DNA of 59,122 nucleotides from Ignavibacteria bacterium (GTDB taxonomy: Bacteria > Bacteroidota > Ignavibacteria > UBA10030 > SZUA-254). This document shows positions 45,104 to 54,891 of this stretch, piece after piece. The stretch spans positions 1 to 59,122 of the forward strand of contig JACOSX010000047.1 of the NCBI GenBank assembly GCA_016178625.1, written 5' to 3'. The position numbers and the translations under genes were made by a program. The notes beneath the pieces were generated by a model. It made no database searches. It saw only the letters and a list, made by a program, of their open reading frames with translations, and had not been told where the DNA came from. Position 1 is the stretch's first letter. The number at the start of each line of letters is the position of its first letter.

Positions 45104-45176
45104 GGCGCTATCGTCTAACGGTTGAGGACGCGGCCCTCTCAAGGCCGAAATACGGGTTCGATTCCCGTTAGCGCTA
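45104..45176 (+). tRNA. tRNA-Glu (anticodon CTC), CCA not encoded
   Basis: GGCGCTA/TAGCGCT acceptor, CGGCC-CTCTCAA-GGCCG anticodon arm, ACGGG-TTCGATT-CCCGT T-arm. Confidence 0.93.
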
Positions 45177-45281
45177 CATCACAGCTCCCCCCTAAATTCT
45201 GGCTACTTCCCCACGTCTCGCTGCTTTGCTTGCATAGCCGTCTAAGGTCGAAAACTTCCTCAGTTTCCTCCCATCGGTCTG

Positions 45282-46478
45282 CTACTGTGCCGTTCCCACA
45301 ATGTTTACGAGATCAAACATGGGTAAATACATCGAGACAAGAATGGCAGCTACGATCAACCCTAAGATGAGAATAAGCACCGGTTCAATCACAGATGAAA
45401 GTGTCTCAACTTTATGATCGAGTTCCTTTTCATAGTAATCGGCAACTTTCAACAGCATGGCGTCAAGTTCACTTGTCTCCTCACCGACCGCAATCATTTG
45501 TGACACCATGGGGGGAAAGAGCTTCGATTCAATGACAGGATCAGCAATCGCATTGCCAAGCTTCACGTGCTTCATAATGTGTCGAATCTCCTCACGAAGC
45601 TCCGCATTTGAAATGATCCGTCGAGTGACTTCAAGAGCATCAAGCAAGGAAACTTGCGATTGCAGCATCGTTCCCAGTGTCCGACAGAATCGTGCAACGT
45701 GGTTCTTCAGCAATACATCGCCAATGAATGGAAGCTTGAAGAGAACCTTCTCGCCTTTCTCTCGGACCTTTGGATTCTTGATTGTATTCCGAAACGAATA
45801 GAGAAGCAACCCCAGGATTCCTATCATGTACAGACCGTACTCTGTACATACCGTACTGAGACTGAGAATGATCTTCGTCGATGTCGGCAATTCCATCCGA
45901 AAATTCTTAAACATCTCTCCAAACATCGGAACAATAAACATGAGAAGAAAGGATACCACGAACACTGCGACGGCGATGACTAAGGAGGGATAGGTGAGCG
46001 CTTGCACGACCTTTCTCCGAAGCGATGTGATCTTTTCCAAATGGTGCGCGAGATGGCTCAAGACTTCCGCCAAGCGTCCGCTTTCCTGTCCAACTTCGGC
46101 GGTCACAATAAAGAGGTTATCAAAGATCTCCGGTTGAAGTGCCAATCCTTTGCTCAAAGAATTTCCCTTCTGAATTTCTTTCCCAAGCGTATCAATGACT
46201 TCCTTCATTCGTGGGTTCGTGGCTTGACGAGCCAATACCTGCAGCGCTCGGTGGAGTGAAATTCTCGCCTGAAGCATCACGGCAAGCTGCATACAGAATT
46301 CGGCCTTTTCCCGCTCCGTTATCCGACGAGGTCGTATCCTCTCCACCAGAGAACGACCACCACGCGTCCTCTCTGTTACCCGCTCACGTGACCGAGGCTC
46401 CACAACATTTTTAAGATCTATTGTCGATTGGACGTTGTTATATTCCATTGGATGTCCGGATAAATGCTTCTCGTCCAC
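45282..46478 (-). CDS. GspF/PilC-family inner membrane platform protein
   Basis: Duplicated T2SSF domains: EFCMQLAVMLQARISLHRALQVL and RFCRTLGTMLQSQVSLLDALEV. Confidence 0.95.
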   Translation of the reverse strand: MDEKHLSGHPMEYNNVQSTIDLKNVVEPRSRERVTERTRGGRSLVERIRPRRITEREKAEFCMQLAVMLQARISLHRALQVLARQATNPRMKEVIDTLGKEIQKGNSLSKGLALQPEIFDNLFIVTAEVGQESGRLAEVLSHLAHHLEKITSLRRKVVQALTYPSLVIAVAVFVVSFLLMFIVPMFGEMFKNFRMELPTSTKIILSLSTVCTEYGLYMIGILGLLLYSFRNTIKNPKVREKGEKVLFKLPFIGDVLLKNHVARFCRTLGTMLQSQVSLLDALEVTRRIISNAELREEIRHIMKHVKLGNAIADPVIESKLFPPMVSQMIAVGEETSELDAMLLKVADYYEKELDHKVETLSSVIEPVLILILGLIVAAILVSMYLPMFDLVNIVGTAQ

Positions 46479-46950
46479 TATAAGGAAGGGTCACACGTGT
46501 TTCCGATTGATAGGTATTCGATGTCGACGTACCGGAAACTTTGATCGTGAGCACCGGCGCTTGAGCTGATTTCTGGTTTTGGATTTCTTTGGAAACGAGA
46601 ACAGATAGTTGGATCCCATCCTGGGAAGCAACGACATCGTGATCACGGAAAATTCGATTTCTACTGAAATGATAGACAACCGTTCGATTGCCACGCTTGA
46701 CAAGCACGAGTGTCGTATCTGTGATCTCGGTGACCTGTTTCGATTGTTGGACGTCCAAGACAAGAGTATTAAGCGTCCCGTTCACAATCGAACGAACTTC
46801 CGTGTTCCTCTGCCACGACAGAAGAAGCTTACTTGTGAACAAAAATAAGGAGAAACAAAAACCAGCGAGCAAAGAACTCACGATCAGAACAACCAGAAGT
46901 TCTTGCATCGTGAACCCCTGTTCATTGCGTAATAGGTTCATTCTTGTCAT
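46438..46950 (-). CDS. Pseudopilin (GspJ-like)
   Basis: Prepilin motif GFTMQELLVVLIVSSLLAG. Confidence 0.85.
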   Translation of the reverse strand: MTRMNLLRNEQGFTMQELLVVLIVSSLLAGFCFSLFLFTSKLLLSWQRNTEVRSIVNGTLNTLVLDVQQSKQVTEITDTTLVLVKRGNRTVVYHFSRNRIFRDHDVVASQDGIQLSVLVSKEIQNQKSAQAPVLTIKVSGTSTSNTYQSETRVTLPYSGREAFIRTSNGI

Positions 46951-47309
46951 TTGTGCGTCAGGAATGACTTGGTCAAGAGAACGATGGTTGTATTCGGTTT
47001 CTTCAGGGAAGCAACTGCTACCTGAACTTCTATCAGGTTCTTATTGCGATCAACTTTTCGATGAACAATGAATCCTTCCACCTCGGTATCGTTATTAACG
47101 AAATCTCGATCAACCGCGATCCGGCTCATTTCCTTTATTGCTACGTGAAAGGCGCTATTTATCTGATCGGAGGTGCGTTCTATCATGAGATTCCCTACGG
47201 AAGCTCCAACGGGGATCAAGACGCCGACGAACAGCGCCATGGCAACAAGTGTTTCAAGGAGCGTGTATCCTTCTTCTCGTTGTATGTGCTTATAAACTCT
47301 CATAGCCAA
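46947..47309 (-). CDS. Pseudopilin (GspI-like)
   Basis: Prepilin motif EGYTLLETLVAMALFVGVLIP. Confidence 0.85.
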   Translation of the reverse strand: MAMRVYKHIQREEGYTLLETLVAMALFVGVLIPVGASVGNLMIERTSDQINSAFHVAIKEMSRIAVDRDFVNNDTEVEGFIVHRKVDRNKNLIEVQVAVASLKKPNTTIVLLTKSFLTHK

Positions 47310-48811
47310 TCGAGGACATCGAGGTTCACTTCATCAGACAGTCCCGGTGGCACAAAAAAACCCTCCGGAAGTTTCGACCGATTGATCATAGCACTTCTGA
47401 GCCAACCCAAATACATCGTCGGTTCTTCGTAGAAATAAAAATCTTTGGTCATCACGGTCCCGATGACGGAGCCATCAAGCGATACTTTTGTAGTGCTGTA
47501 GATGGCGCCAGTAACGCTCGCATTTGGACGTACAGTGATCAAGGGCTCAGAACGTGGGTCCAGATGAACCGAACTCATCGCAACAAAACCCTCCACTGTC
47601 ACACCGTCTTCAAGGGTAATGTCCTGTTTCAACGTATCAAGAGGATCCATAAGAGTGGAAAGGAGGAGCGATGAATACTGGACGGCGGATCGTTTGTGGA
47701 CTACGATCGAAGGCGCAATCATTTGTGCTGAGATGCGTGTGCCTTCCTGCAAGAGAATTGAGCGGCGAGAGCATAATAGTGCTTGATCAACTCCTGCATC
47801 CGGTTCAACAATGATATCCGAAGATGATATGATGGCAATGAGTCCATGAATCTGTGAGTTCTTCCGGAGGGTAACCTTCCCACTCACAGCGATATACAAT
47901 GGAATTTCTCGACGTGTGATACTGTCGTTTATAACTACGTCGCCGTTTACGAAAACGTGTTTCGTGCTATCACTGATCGTTGTTGAAAGAGTAAGATGAT
48001 CTTTTGCTGAAAGCCTTACGACGGTAGGATCATCAACTTGCCCTGCCAACGTTTTCCCAGAGAGTAGTCTGAGAAACAACTCTAATTGTTGCTTTAGGTG
48101 CGGAGGATCGAAGACCGGTAGTTCCGGGTTTTGTTTCTTCTCGATCGTTCCTTTGACCAGAATTTTGAGTGGTGAGGTGTAGTTTCTCAGATTTCCAATC
48201 GTCACACCTGGCTGACCCACGATAACATTTCCTTCAATCGATGAGAGTCCCGTCATGACAAGCTGATGGCTGGGATTGGCAAAGACGAGTGCATTGTTGA
48301 AGACATTCGATGGATGATCCGCCACGATTGCCGTACGAGTAGTTGTGAATGCATGGAATCTCCCCTCCGCCCTCACGACGACAAATGCACCCCATGGAAT
48401 AATTTCTACTTGTGCTTCGCTTTCATCGGGCATCAGATACGTTCGTCGTGTAAGACGTGTAACACTCGAGAGATCGCTCTCACTGTGTAGTTGCGCAATA
48501 CTTTTGATGATACCGCTTTCCGCAGCATACTCAGCCTTGAGTCTGGCGATACCAATGAATGTAGATTGCCTTCCAACATACTGGACGGTAATGACAGAAG
48601 CGGCGCACAATGAGAGCATCGTCAAGAGCAGAAGAACAGAAGCAAGAGCATACCCATCCTGTGAATCAAAAATATGAAAACCCCAAAGCAACCTTTGGAC
48701 ACACCCTCGAAACAAGCTTCGGGGAACTTCTCCCTCTACTCGCCCGTCTCTGGCGGATCGCCATCGATCAAAAAACTTCCAACTCACATCGCTACCTTCC
48801 ATACGGAACAT
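47300..48811 (-). CDS. GspK/PilX-like minor pseudopilin with large C-terminal domain
   Basis: QDGYALASVLLLLTMLSLCAASVITVQ lacking Glu+5; followed by beta-rich repeats. Confidence 0.65.
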   Translation of the reverse strand: MFRMEGSDVSWKFFDRWRSARDGRVEGEVPRSLFRGCVQRLLWGFHIFDSQDGYALASVLLLLTMLSLCAASVITVQYVGRQSTFIGIARLKAEYAAESGIIKSIAQLHSESDLSSVTRLTRRTYLMPDESEAQVEIIPWGAFVVVRAEGRFHAFTTTRTAIVADHPSNVFNNALVFANPSHQLVMTGLSSIEGNVIVGQPGVTIGNLRNYTSPLKILVKGTIEKKQNPELPVFDPPHLKQQLELFLRLLSGKTLAGQVDDPTVVRLSAKDHLTLSTTISDSTKHVFVNGDVVINDSITRREIPLYIAVSGKVTLRKNSQIHGLIAIISSSDIIVEPDAGVDQALLCSRRSILLQEGTRISAQMIAPSIVVHKRSAVQYSSLLLSTLMDPLDTLKQDITLEDGVTVEGFVAMSSVHLDPRSEPLITVRPNASVTGAIYSTTKVSLDGSVIGTVMTKDFYFYEEPTMYLGWLRSAMINRSKLPEGFFVPPGLSDEVNLDVLDWL

Positions 48812-49270
48812 TCACTGTAACACCCACTTGTCTTTCTTCTTTTGATAGTAATAGGTCACAACTTGCTCCTGAATATCGACGACCTTCATCCCGCTCAGGG
48901 TGTCTCCCTTGTGCAGGAAGAACACCGACCCATTCTGCCCTTCCAGGGTGGCAGTTTTCGCTTTCTTCGTAACAAGAATGCCCGTCAATTTGAACGGAGG
49001 AGGCGACCACACGGGTTTAGGGCGTGCAGCAACGTTCCTTACAAGAGAATCTCTTCTGACAGGTTTGACAAAGTGAAAAGGATCACGGATATCTTCTTCA
49101 TAGGAATACTTCTCTTCCTTGCTGACGCCCTTCGGATCCTCGAGGATTGTCTCATGAGAAATCTCGGTGTCTCGATTATTGGAGTATTCCACGATGCGAT
49201 ATGTGACCGCCCCCCAGGTTCCGACCACAAGAATCACAAGCAGCCAGAAAACGATCTTGTTGGTTTTCAT
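48812..49270 (-). CDS. GspC/PilP-like inner membrane protein
   Basis: N-terminal TM, DIRDPFHFVKP, FKLTGILVTKKAKTATLEGQNGSVFFLHKGDTLSGMKVVDIQEQVV. Confidence 0.65.
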   Translation of the reverse strand: MKTNKIVFWLLVILVVGTWGAVTYRIVEYSNNRDTEISHETILEDPKGVSKEEKYSYEEDIRDPFHFVKPVRRDSLVRNVAARPKPVWSPPPFKLTGILVTKKAKTATLEGQNGSVFFLHKGDTLSGMKVVDIQEQVVTYYYQKKKDKWVLQ

Positions 49271-49275
49271 CTCGA

Positions 49276-49806
49276 TTACCGACCTGCGATCATGTACGCA
49301 GAACCTTCGATGGTTACCGCCAATTCAGGGGACCCTTCCAATGCTGCCGACATTTCTACCTTCTTCACCCGCACGAGAACGGGACCGATTTCTATTTTAT
49401 TCAGTAGTTCTCCGACGTGATGATACCGAGCATGAGAAGTTATCGTGAACCCGATTTCTTTGATGATATCGCTCAATGATGATTCTACCGGAACCAACGA
49501 CTCAAATCGTACCCCCGACTCCTTCGCACATGCATTCAAGTACTCACATACACCGGTCTGGCTCTGTTCATACATACTCCCGTTATTTGCCATTATTGAT
49601 GTAAGGGATCTCTTTTTCTTGAGGAGGTTCATCTTTTCTTCTGCAAGATGTTCCGGTGTTATCACGATCTCCTCTTTCAGGGTAACTTCACCGTACAATT
49701 GGAAGACTCCCCTCCACCGGTCAGTCACTTCTGTCATAAACACATAGAGAAAGACAACACCGAGTCCCATCGTCATGAGTCCATATTTTTTTTGAGCAGA
49801 AGTCAT
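49276..49806 (-). CDS. PilO/GspM-like protein
   Basis: Single N-terminal TM, position after the PilM/GspL-like gene. Confidence 0.6.
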   Translation of the reverse strand: MTSAQKKYGLMTMGLGVVFLYVFMTEVTDRWRGVFQLYGEVTLKEEIVITPEHLAEEKMNLLKKKRSLTSIMANNGSMYEQSQTGVCEYLNACAKESGVRFESLVPVESSLSDIIKEIGFTITSHARYHHVGELLNKIEIGPVLVRVKKVEMSAALEGSPELAVTIEGSAYMIAGR

Positions 49807-49810
49807 CTCG

Positions 49811-51250
49811 TCATTCTTGCCTTTCCGCCAAAAAGTTGGCGGACAAATCCGCTGTTATCTCAAACATCGTGAAAGCGGTATGGTTGGTATGCACAAGCAT
49901 AACAGATTCAGAGTTTTGTAATACTCCGGATCGCACAAGAGTTACGCTGGAACAGAGGCCAGAGTGTTTCAGCATCTTTAAGAATGCTGTCACATACTCT
50001 GGCGATCTTGCATAACCACTCAGTGACACAGTAGCTCGTTGAGGCCCTTCCTCTGTAAGCTTCAAGTGTGAGAACCACAGACTATCGGGAGTGTTCCCGG
50101 CAATATCATGAAGAATTTTCGCCGTGCGCGTTCTTCGGAGTGAAGTTTCTTTCCCCTGAAGTCTGCTTTCCAACGATGTTACCTGATGTTTCAGCAACTC
50201 TACTTCCGTATAGGCGGAACCGGAGGAGAGAATCTGATCTTCGATCTTCTGGAGTCGGTGTTCCAGGTAGTATCCTGTGAACATGTGACCGAGGAGCAAG
50301 ATCATCACCACAGACCCGAGCACAAGCGCAACTCGTTGGAACAAACGTCGAGAAATCCTTTCAGCAACTCTTTCCCTGGAAGAGGCTTTGAGGAAGTTAA
50401 CGGGACTGATCTCCGGAAGTAATCCTTTGATGGCAAGCCCCGCAGCAAGGCAATACTCGGCAGGGAGATTCCACGGCCTAAACAGGGTGACACGCTTGCG
50501 TGTCATGTCAGCCGCCAGTCTTCCAGAAGCGATCATCAATTTGTTTTGATCATCATTTGTCTCGTGTTCGCAAATAGCTTCTAACGACGCCTGAACGACT
50601 TCCATCCTTTTTCCGTTGATGAGCGTCGTCCTTGTGGTGCGTTGATCTTCAACGTAGTAAAATTGAATCTCTTGTTCTCTTCCTTTTTGAACCGACTTCA
50701 TTACTGCATTTACTGCATCTCTCGAGCTCGCACCGATGGCAAGCAGTTCAATTCCTGCCTTTTGAAAGAGAAGTGTCGTTTCATCAATTTCTGAATTTCT
50801 CACGAATGTTACTTCGACGAGTGCACCTGTTCCGGATTCTTTGAGAACTTCCAACCCAATAGTCACTTGATCAAGAGAGATGGGGATTTTGAGAAGTTTT
50901 TCATGATGTTCGATGATCCACTCATGAATATTCTCCACCTCCGAGGGCACTTCCACTACGAGAGAGCGCACGGCACGTGAGGCCACATTTGCAACCGCCC
51001 ATTGCGCTTTTGGGGATCTCAGTTGTAAAACATTCTGTAATTTCTTTGCTCGCTCTTCCACCGTCTGTGCTTCTTCCCACTCAAACATGAACGATTGCAT
51101 GACACTAAAACGTGAGGAAGATTTTTTCAACGGATTACCACACCTTTGGAGCTCAACGACACTGACTGCATCCTCCATGATATCGATGCCGAGGACATCC
51201 TTGACCCCGGCAAGCCGCTGAAGATCTACGTCTTTAAAGAAATCTACCAT
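49811..51250 (-). CDS. PilM-PilN/GspL-like assembly protein
   Basis: KDVLGIDIMEDAVSVVELQ (actin-like start) and a later TM plus PilN-like region; start taken at MVDFF (51250). Confidence 0.75.
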   Translation of the reverse strand: MVDFFKDVDLQRLAGVKDVLGIDIMEDAVSVVELQRCGNPLKKSSSRFSVMQSFMFEWEEAQTVEERAKKLQNVLQLRSPKAQWAVANVASRAVRSLVVEVPSEVENIHEWIIEHHEKLLKIPISLDQVTIGLEVLKESGTGALVEVTFVRNSEIDETTLLFQKAGIELLAIGASSRDAVNAVMKSVQKGREQEIQFYYVEDQRTTRTTLINGKRMEVVQASLEAICEHETNDDQNKLMIASGRLAADMTRKRVTLFRPWNLPAEYCLAAGLAIKGLLPEISPVNFLKASSRERVAERISRRLFQRVALVLGSVVMILLLGHMFTGYYLEHRLQKIEDQILSSGSAYTEVELLKHQVTSLESRLQGKETSLRRTRTAKILHDIAGNTPDSLWFSHLKLTEEGPQRATVSLSGYARSPEYVTAFLKMLKHSGLCSSVTLVRSGVLQNSESVMLVHTNHTAFTMFEITADLSANFLAERQE

Positions 51251-51254
51251 GAGG

Positions 51255-53243
51255 CTACTCTTGCGGTACATGAACAGAGACATTATGGAATTGTTCGCCA
51301 TACGAGATATGCGGCGTCACATAAATGAGAAGCTCAGATTTACGGTTTGTTTTCGATGTGGAAGAGAAGAGACTGCCGATAATCGGGATGGAACCAAGAA
51401 GGGGAACTTGAGAACGTGATTCAATCTCTGATTCCTCAACAAGGCCACCGAGCACGATCGTTTCTCCTTCTTTGACGACAATCGTTGAGCTGAGGGCTCT
51501 TCGATTGATCGTCGGCGGAACATTGGCGTTGAACTGACCGACCGGCGTTCGGAAATCCGGTTTGATCTCGACGGTAATCAAGCTGTCACCCCCCACATAC
51601 GGGGTAATCTCCAGCTTCACATCTGCCTCGATGGTTTGAAACGTTTGGCTTTCCTGAAACACCACCTGATTCTGATCACGATAGGGTGTTGTGGTTTTTA
51701 ACAGAAAATACTGAGTGGTTCCGACACTCAGACTTGCCTGTTGTCCATTGAGCGTTGCGATCAAGGGTCTCGATTTGATATTTGCAAGACCTTTTTGTTC
51801 CAACGCTCTCAGCTTGAAATAAAAGTCTTGGGGCAGCACAACATTGGAAAGGTTCACATCGTGTCCGAGGATGTTCAGCGTGCCTGCTTGCTGCAACTGT
51901 CGCGTGATCCATGAACCGGTCGCACCCACATCGATTCCGGGAATAGCCGAACCGTAGCGTTGAATTCCCGATGTATCCGGTTTTCCTAACCATCCCGCCT
52001 GTATGCCGAATTCGCTGCCATGCGTCAGGTCGTAATCGACAACGAGCGCTTCGATCAGCACCTGTGCCACAGGCTTGTCGATTTGATCGAGAAATTCAAC
52101 CGTCTGGTCGATCACGTCCTTCGATGCTATAACCACTATGCCGTTTTGCTCTTTCAGAGGTTTCATCACCGCCTGGGATAAGATTGATTGAGGAATCATC
52201 TCCATAATTTTTTCTGCTCTGAGATGTTTCAGCTTGATCAGTTTTGTGATGGTCAAAGCCTTGTTAGTTTTTTCCCCCACATAATAGAGACCCTCAGATT
52301 CCCGGTAGGTGAAATTGGTATTTCTGAGAATGAGATCAACCGCTCGTGCCAGCGTGATATTGGTGGCTCGTGCAGTGATGTTTCCGGTGAGTGTATTGTA
52401 GAAGACAACATCCGTATTGAGCTGCCTGATGATATCCGGCAGCACTCTATCAAGAGGCGCATTCGTAACGTCAATGCTGACAAGAGAATCTTTGACACTG
52501 ACCCAATAAGGACCCGATCGTTGTTGTGGCTGACTCCCCCCTTGACCTTGCGATCCTACAAAATAATCGAGACGGTTGACAATGAAAATTCCATTTTTCT
52601 TCTGGACCGCAAAGCCATTATTGTTCATCAACTGGGTGAAACCGAGCTCGAAATCAATCTTGTTCAGGGTCCCGCTGACCGAACCGGTAGTTCCGCTCAT
52701 GATGAGAATATTAAAACCGGTCTTTTCCTCGATGGCAGCAATGACTTTCTCTAGATCGTCGTCTTTCAATTGAGTAGAAAGGAGACGACCCTCATAGGAA
52801 ATAGAAGGTATCTTTGGTGGAGGAGGTTCCGGCTTCGGCGGAGGCGGCAGCACTTTGAATATCCCTCCCTCGATTTGAAGCATGAGAGCATTCTGTTCGC
52901 ACAAGAACTTGATTGCATCATAGACACGCACCTTGGCGAGCGCTATCGTCGACCTTTTACTGATCGCATTATCAAGGAAGATGTTCAAGTTGTGCTGAAC
53001 AGACAACGCTCTGAACACGTCGCGCAAGTCGGTGTCTTTAAAATTGAGATTGGTTGTATCCTTCGCACCGTTAGGGAGATCACTCTCATTGGGTAGAGCG
53101 GGTAGAGCTGCTTGGACTTGGTTCGCTATGCTATCGCGTTGTACCGATGGCGTTTGAGGTTTCGCACTATCCGGCTGTTGAGCAAACACTGAAACCACGC
53201 TCATCGCCAGGAGAAGACATAATTGCTTGAATGGAATGTTCAT
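51255..53243 (-). CDS. Secretin (GspD/PilQ)
   Basis: Signal peptide MNIPFKQLCLLLAMSVVSVFAQ; STN-like domain; secretin motif SSTIVVKEGETIVLGGLVEE...VPLLGSIPIIGSLF. Confidence 0.95.
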   Translation of the reverse strand: MNIPFKQLCLLLAMSVVSVFAQQPDSAKPQTPSVQRDSIANQVQAALPALPNESDLPNGAKDTTNLNFKDTDLRDVFRALSVQHNLNIFLDNAISKRSTIALAKVRVYDAIKFLCEQNALMLQIEGGIFKVLPPPPKPEPPPPKIPSISYEGRLLSTQLKDDDLEKVIAAIEEKTGFNILIMSGTTGSVSGTLNKIDFELGFTQLMNNNGFAVQKKNGIFIVNRLDYFVGSQGQGGSQPQQRSGPYWVSVKDSLVSIDVTNAPLDRVLPDIIRQLNTDVVFYNTLTGNITARATNITLARAVDLILRNTNFTYRESEGLYYVGEKTNKALTITKLIKLKHLRAEKIMEMIPQSILSQAVMKPLKEQNGIVVIASKDVIDQTVEFLDQIDKPVAQVLIEALVVDYDLTHGSEFGIQAGWLGKPDTSGIQRYGSAIPGIDVGATGSWITRQLQQAGTLNILGHDVNLSNVVLPQDFYFKLRALEQKGLANIKSRPLIATLNGQQASLSVGTTQYFLLKTTTPYRDQNQVVFQESQTFQTIEADVKLEITPYVGGDSLITVEIKPDFRTPVGQFNANVPPTINRRALSSTIVVKEGETIVLGGLVEESEIESRSQVPLLGSIPIIGSLFSSTSKTNRKSELLIYVTPHISYGEQFHNVSVHVPQE

Positions 53244-53270
53244 AAAAGTTTCATAATGATTGAAGTTGAA

Positions 53271-53304
53271 CCCACCAAAGGTGGGTGAACCCGCCAGCGG
53301 CGGG
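53271..53304. repeat. Tandem short palindromes (REP-like) in the secretin leader
   Basis: CCCACC-AAA-GGTGGG TGAA CCCGCC-AGC-GGCGGG. Confidence 0.85.
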
Positions 53305-53343
53305 TGAATCCGCCACATTATCGAGTCTGCGTACGTTAAGTTT

Positions 53344-54891
53344 CTAACTCGTTGTTTCTCTTCCGACTTCTTCTAATGTTGTCACACCTTGTTTTGCTTT
53401 CTTTAATGCTGACTCTCTCAATGTTTGAAATCCATCTCTCTTCGCCATTGCTCTCACGTCCGACGTTGGCACAGAACGAGCAATGAGATCAGCTAAGCCG
53501 TTTTGGATTTGGAGTACTTCATAGACTGCAGTCCTCCCTTTGTAACCGAATTGATTACATGAAGGACATCCCTTCGCTCTGTAGAATTGATCTCCCGTCC
53601 GTATTCCTTCTATTGCGAGGTCACGTGTGTCCCGCTCCGTCAGTTGAAATGGAGATGTACACTCACGACATACGGTGCGGAGCAAGCGTTGCGCCAAGAT
53701 CATCTTCACGGACGCAGCAACTAAGAATGGCTCAATGCCCATGTCGATCAATCGGGTGATGGCCGACGGTGCGTCATTCGTGTGGAGCGTGGAAAAGACC
53801 AGGTGCCCTGTAAGCGCCGCCCGAATAGCGATTTCAGCTGTCTCACTATCTCGAATCTCACCCACCATAATCACATTGGGGTCTTGCCGTAAGATCGAGC
53901 GTAACGCGTGTGCGAAGGTGAGTCCAATATCCGCTCTCACATGCGTTTGGTTGACGCCGACTAAGTTATATTCAATCGGGTCTTCAATCGTCGTAATATT
54001 TACTTCCGGCTGATTAATGTGGTTGAGAGCGGCATACAGTGTTGTTGTTTTGCCGCTGCCGGTTGGACCGGTAACAAGGATCATCCCAAAAGGCAGTCGT
54101 ATCATACGACGAAAGATTGCCAGATCGTTCTCCTCAAATCCAAGCTTCGTCAAATCAAGCTGGAGGTGAGATTTATCCAGAATGCGAAGGACGATCTTTT
54201 CTCCAAAATCTGTCGGCAGTGTCGACACTCGGATGTCGATCGTTCTCTCACCTTCTCCCGAAGGGATCAAACCTGATTTGACTCTGATTCTCCCATCCTG
54301 CGGTCTTCGCTTTTCGGCAATATCAAGATCCGCCATGATTTTGAGTCGTGAGATGAGAGGCTTTGCCTTCTCGAACGGCGGTTGCATAATTTCATGAAGC
54401 ACACCGTCGAGCCTGTAGCGCACTCTTACCTCTCGCTCATACGGCTCAACATGGATGTCGCTTGCATGCATGTGGATCGCATCGGAGATGATCTTATTGA
54501 CCAGCGTTACAATCGAGCCGTCAGCCGATGCCCTATCCTTGAATGATCGACCACCTGACTGACTTGTATGATCTTCGGTGAGCGATGAAATTGCGATTGA
54601 CGAGGATAGACTGGTCTTTCGTGCTTCAACATCGCTGACGTCGTAGAGTCTTTTAATTGCTGCGGTGAGAACTTCGGATGGCGCTACCTCAACCTTGATG
54701 TTCTTTCCTAACAGGAATGAGAGATCATTCAGAACCTCTTTATTGTAGTCTTCAGGCAGTGCTACGAGGACTGTTCCGTTCTCAGACGAAAGAGGGAGAA
54801 CGGAATGCTCCACAACGGTGCTTTTCGGAATCAACGCCAACGTTTCCGGTGGAATTATTATTGTAGCGAGATCAACCATACTTGAATCCAT
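53344..54891 (-). CDS. GspE/PilB-family assembly ATPase
   Basis: VTGPTGSGKTTTLYAALN; VMVGEIRDSETAEIAIRAALTGHLVFSTLHTNDA; CxxC...CxxC zinc motif. Confidence 0.97.
   Translation of the reverse strand: MDSSMVDLATIIIPPETLALIPKSTVVEHSVLPLSSENGTVLVALPEDYNKEVLNDLSFLLGKNIKVEVAPSEVLTAAIKRLYDVSDVEARKTSLSSSIAISSLTEDHTSQSGGRSFKDRASADGSIVTLVNKIISDAIHMHASDIHVEPYEREVRVRYRLDGVLHEIMQPPFEKAKPLISRLKIMADLDIAEKRRPQDGRIRVKSGLIPSGEGERTIDIRVSTLPTDFGEKIVLRILDKSHLQLDLTKLGFEENDLAIFRRMIRLPFGMILVTGPTGSGKTTTLYAALNHINQPEVNITTIEDPIEYNLVGVNQTHVRADIGLTFAHALRSILRQDPNVIMVGEIRDSETAEIAIRAALTGHLVFSTLHTNDAPSAITRLIDMGIEPFLVAASVKMILAQRLLRTVCRECTSPFQLTERDTRDLAIEGIRTGDQFYRAKGCPSCNQFGYKGRTAVYEVLQIQNGLADLIARSVPTSDVRAMAKRDGFQTLRESALKKAKQGVTTLEEVGRETTS

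Noticed and set aside
45104-45176. tRNA-Glu as a genomic-island integration site
   Set aside because: No integrase or duplicated tRNA 3' end found nearby in the window.
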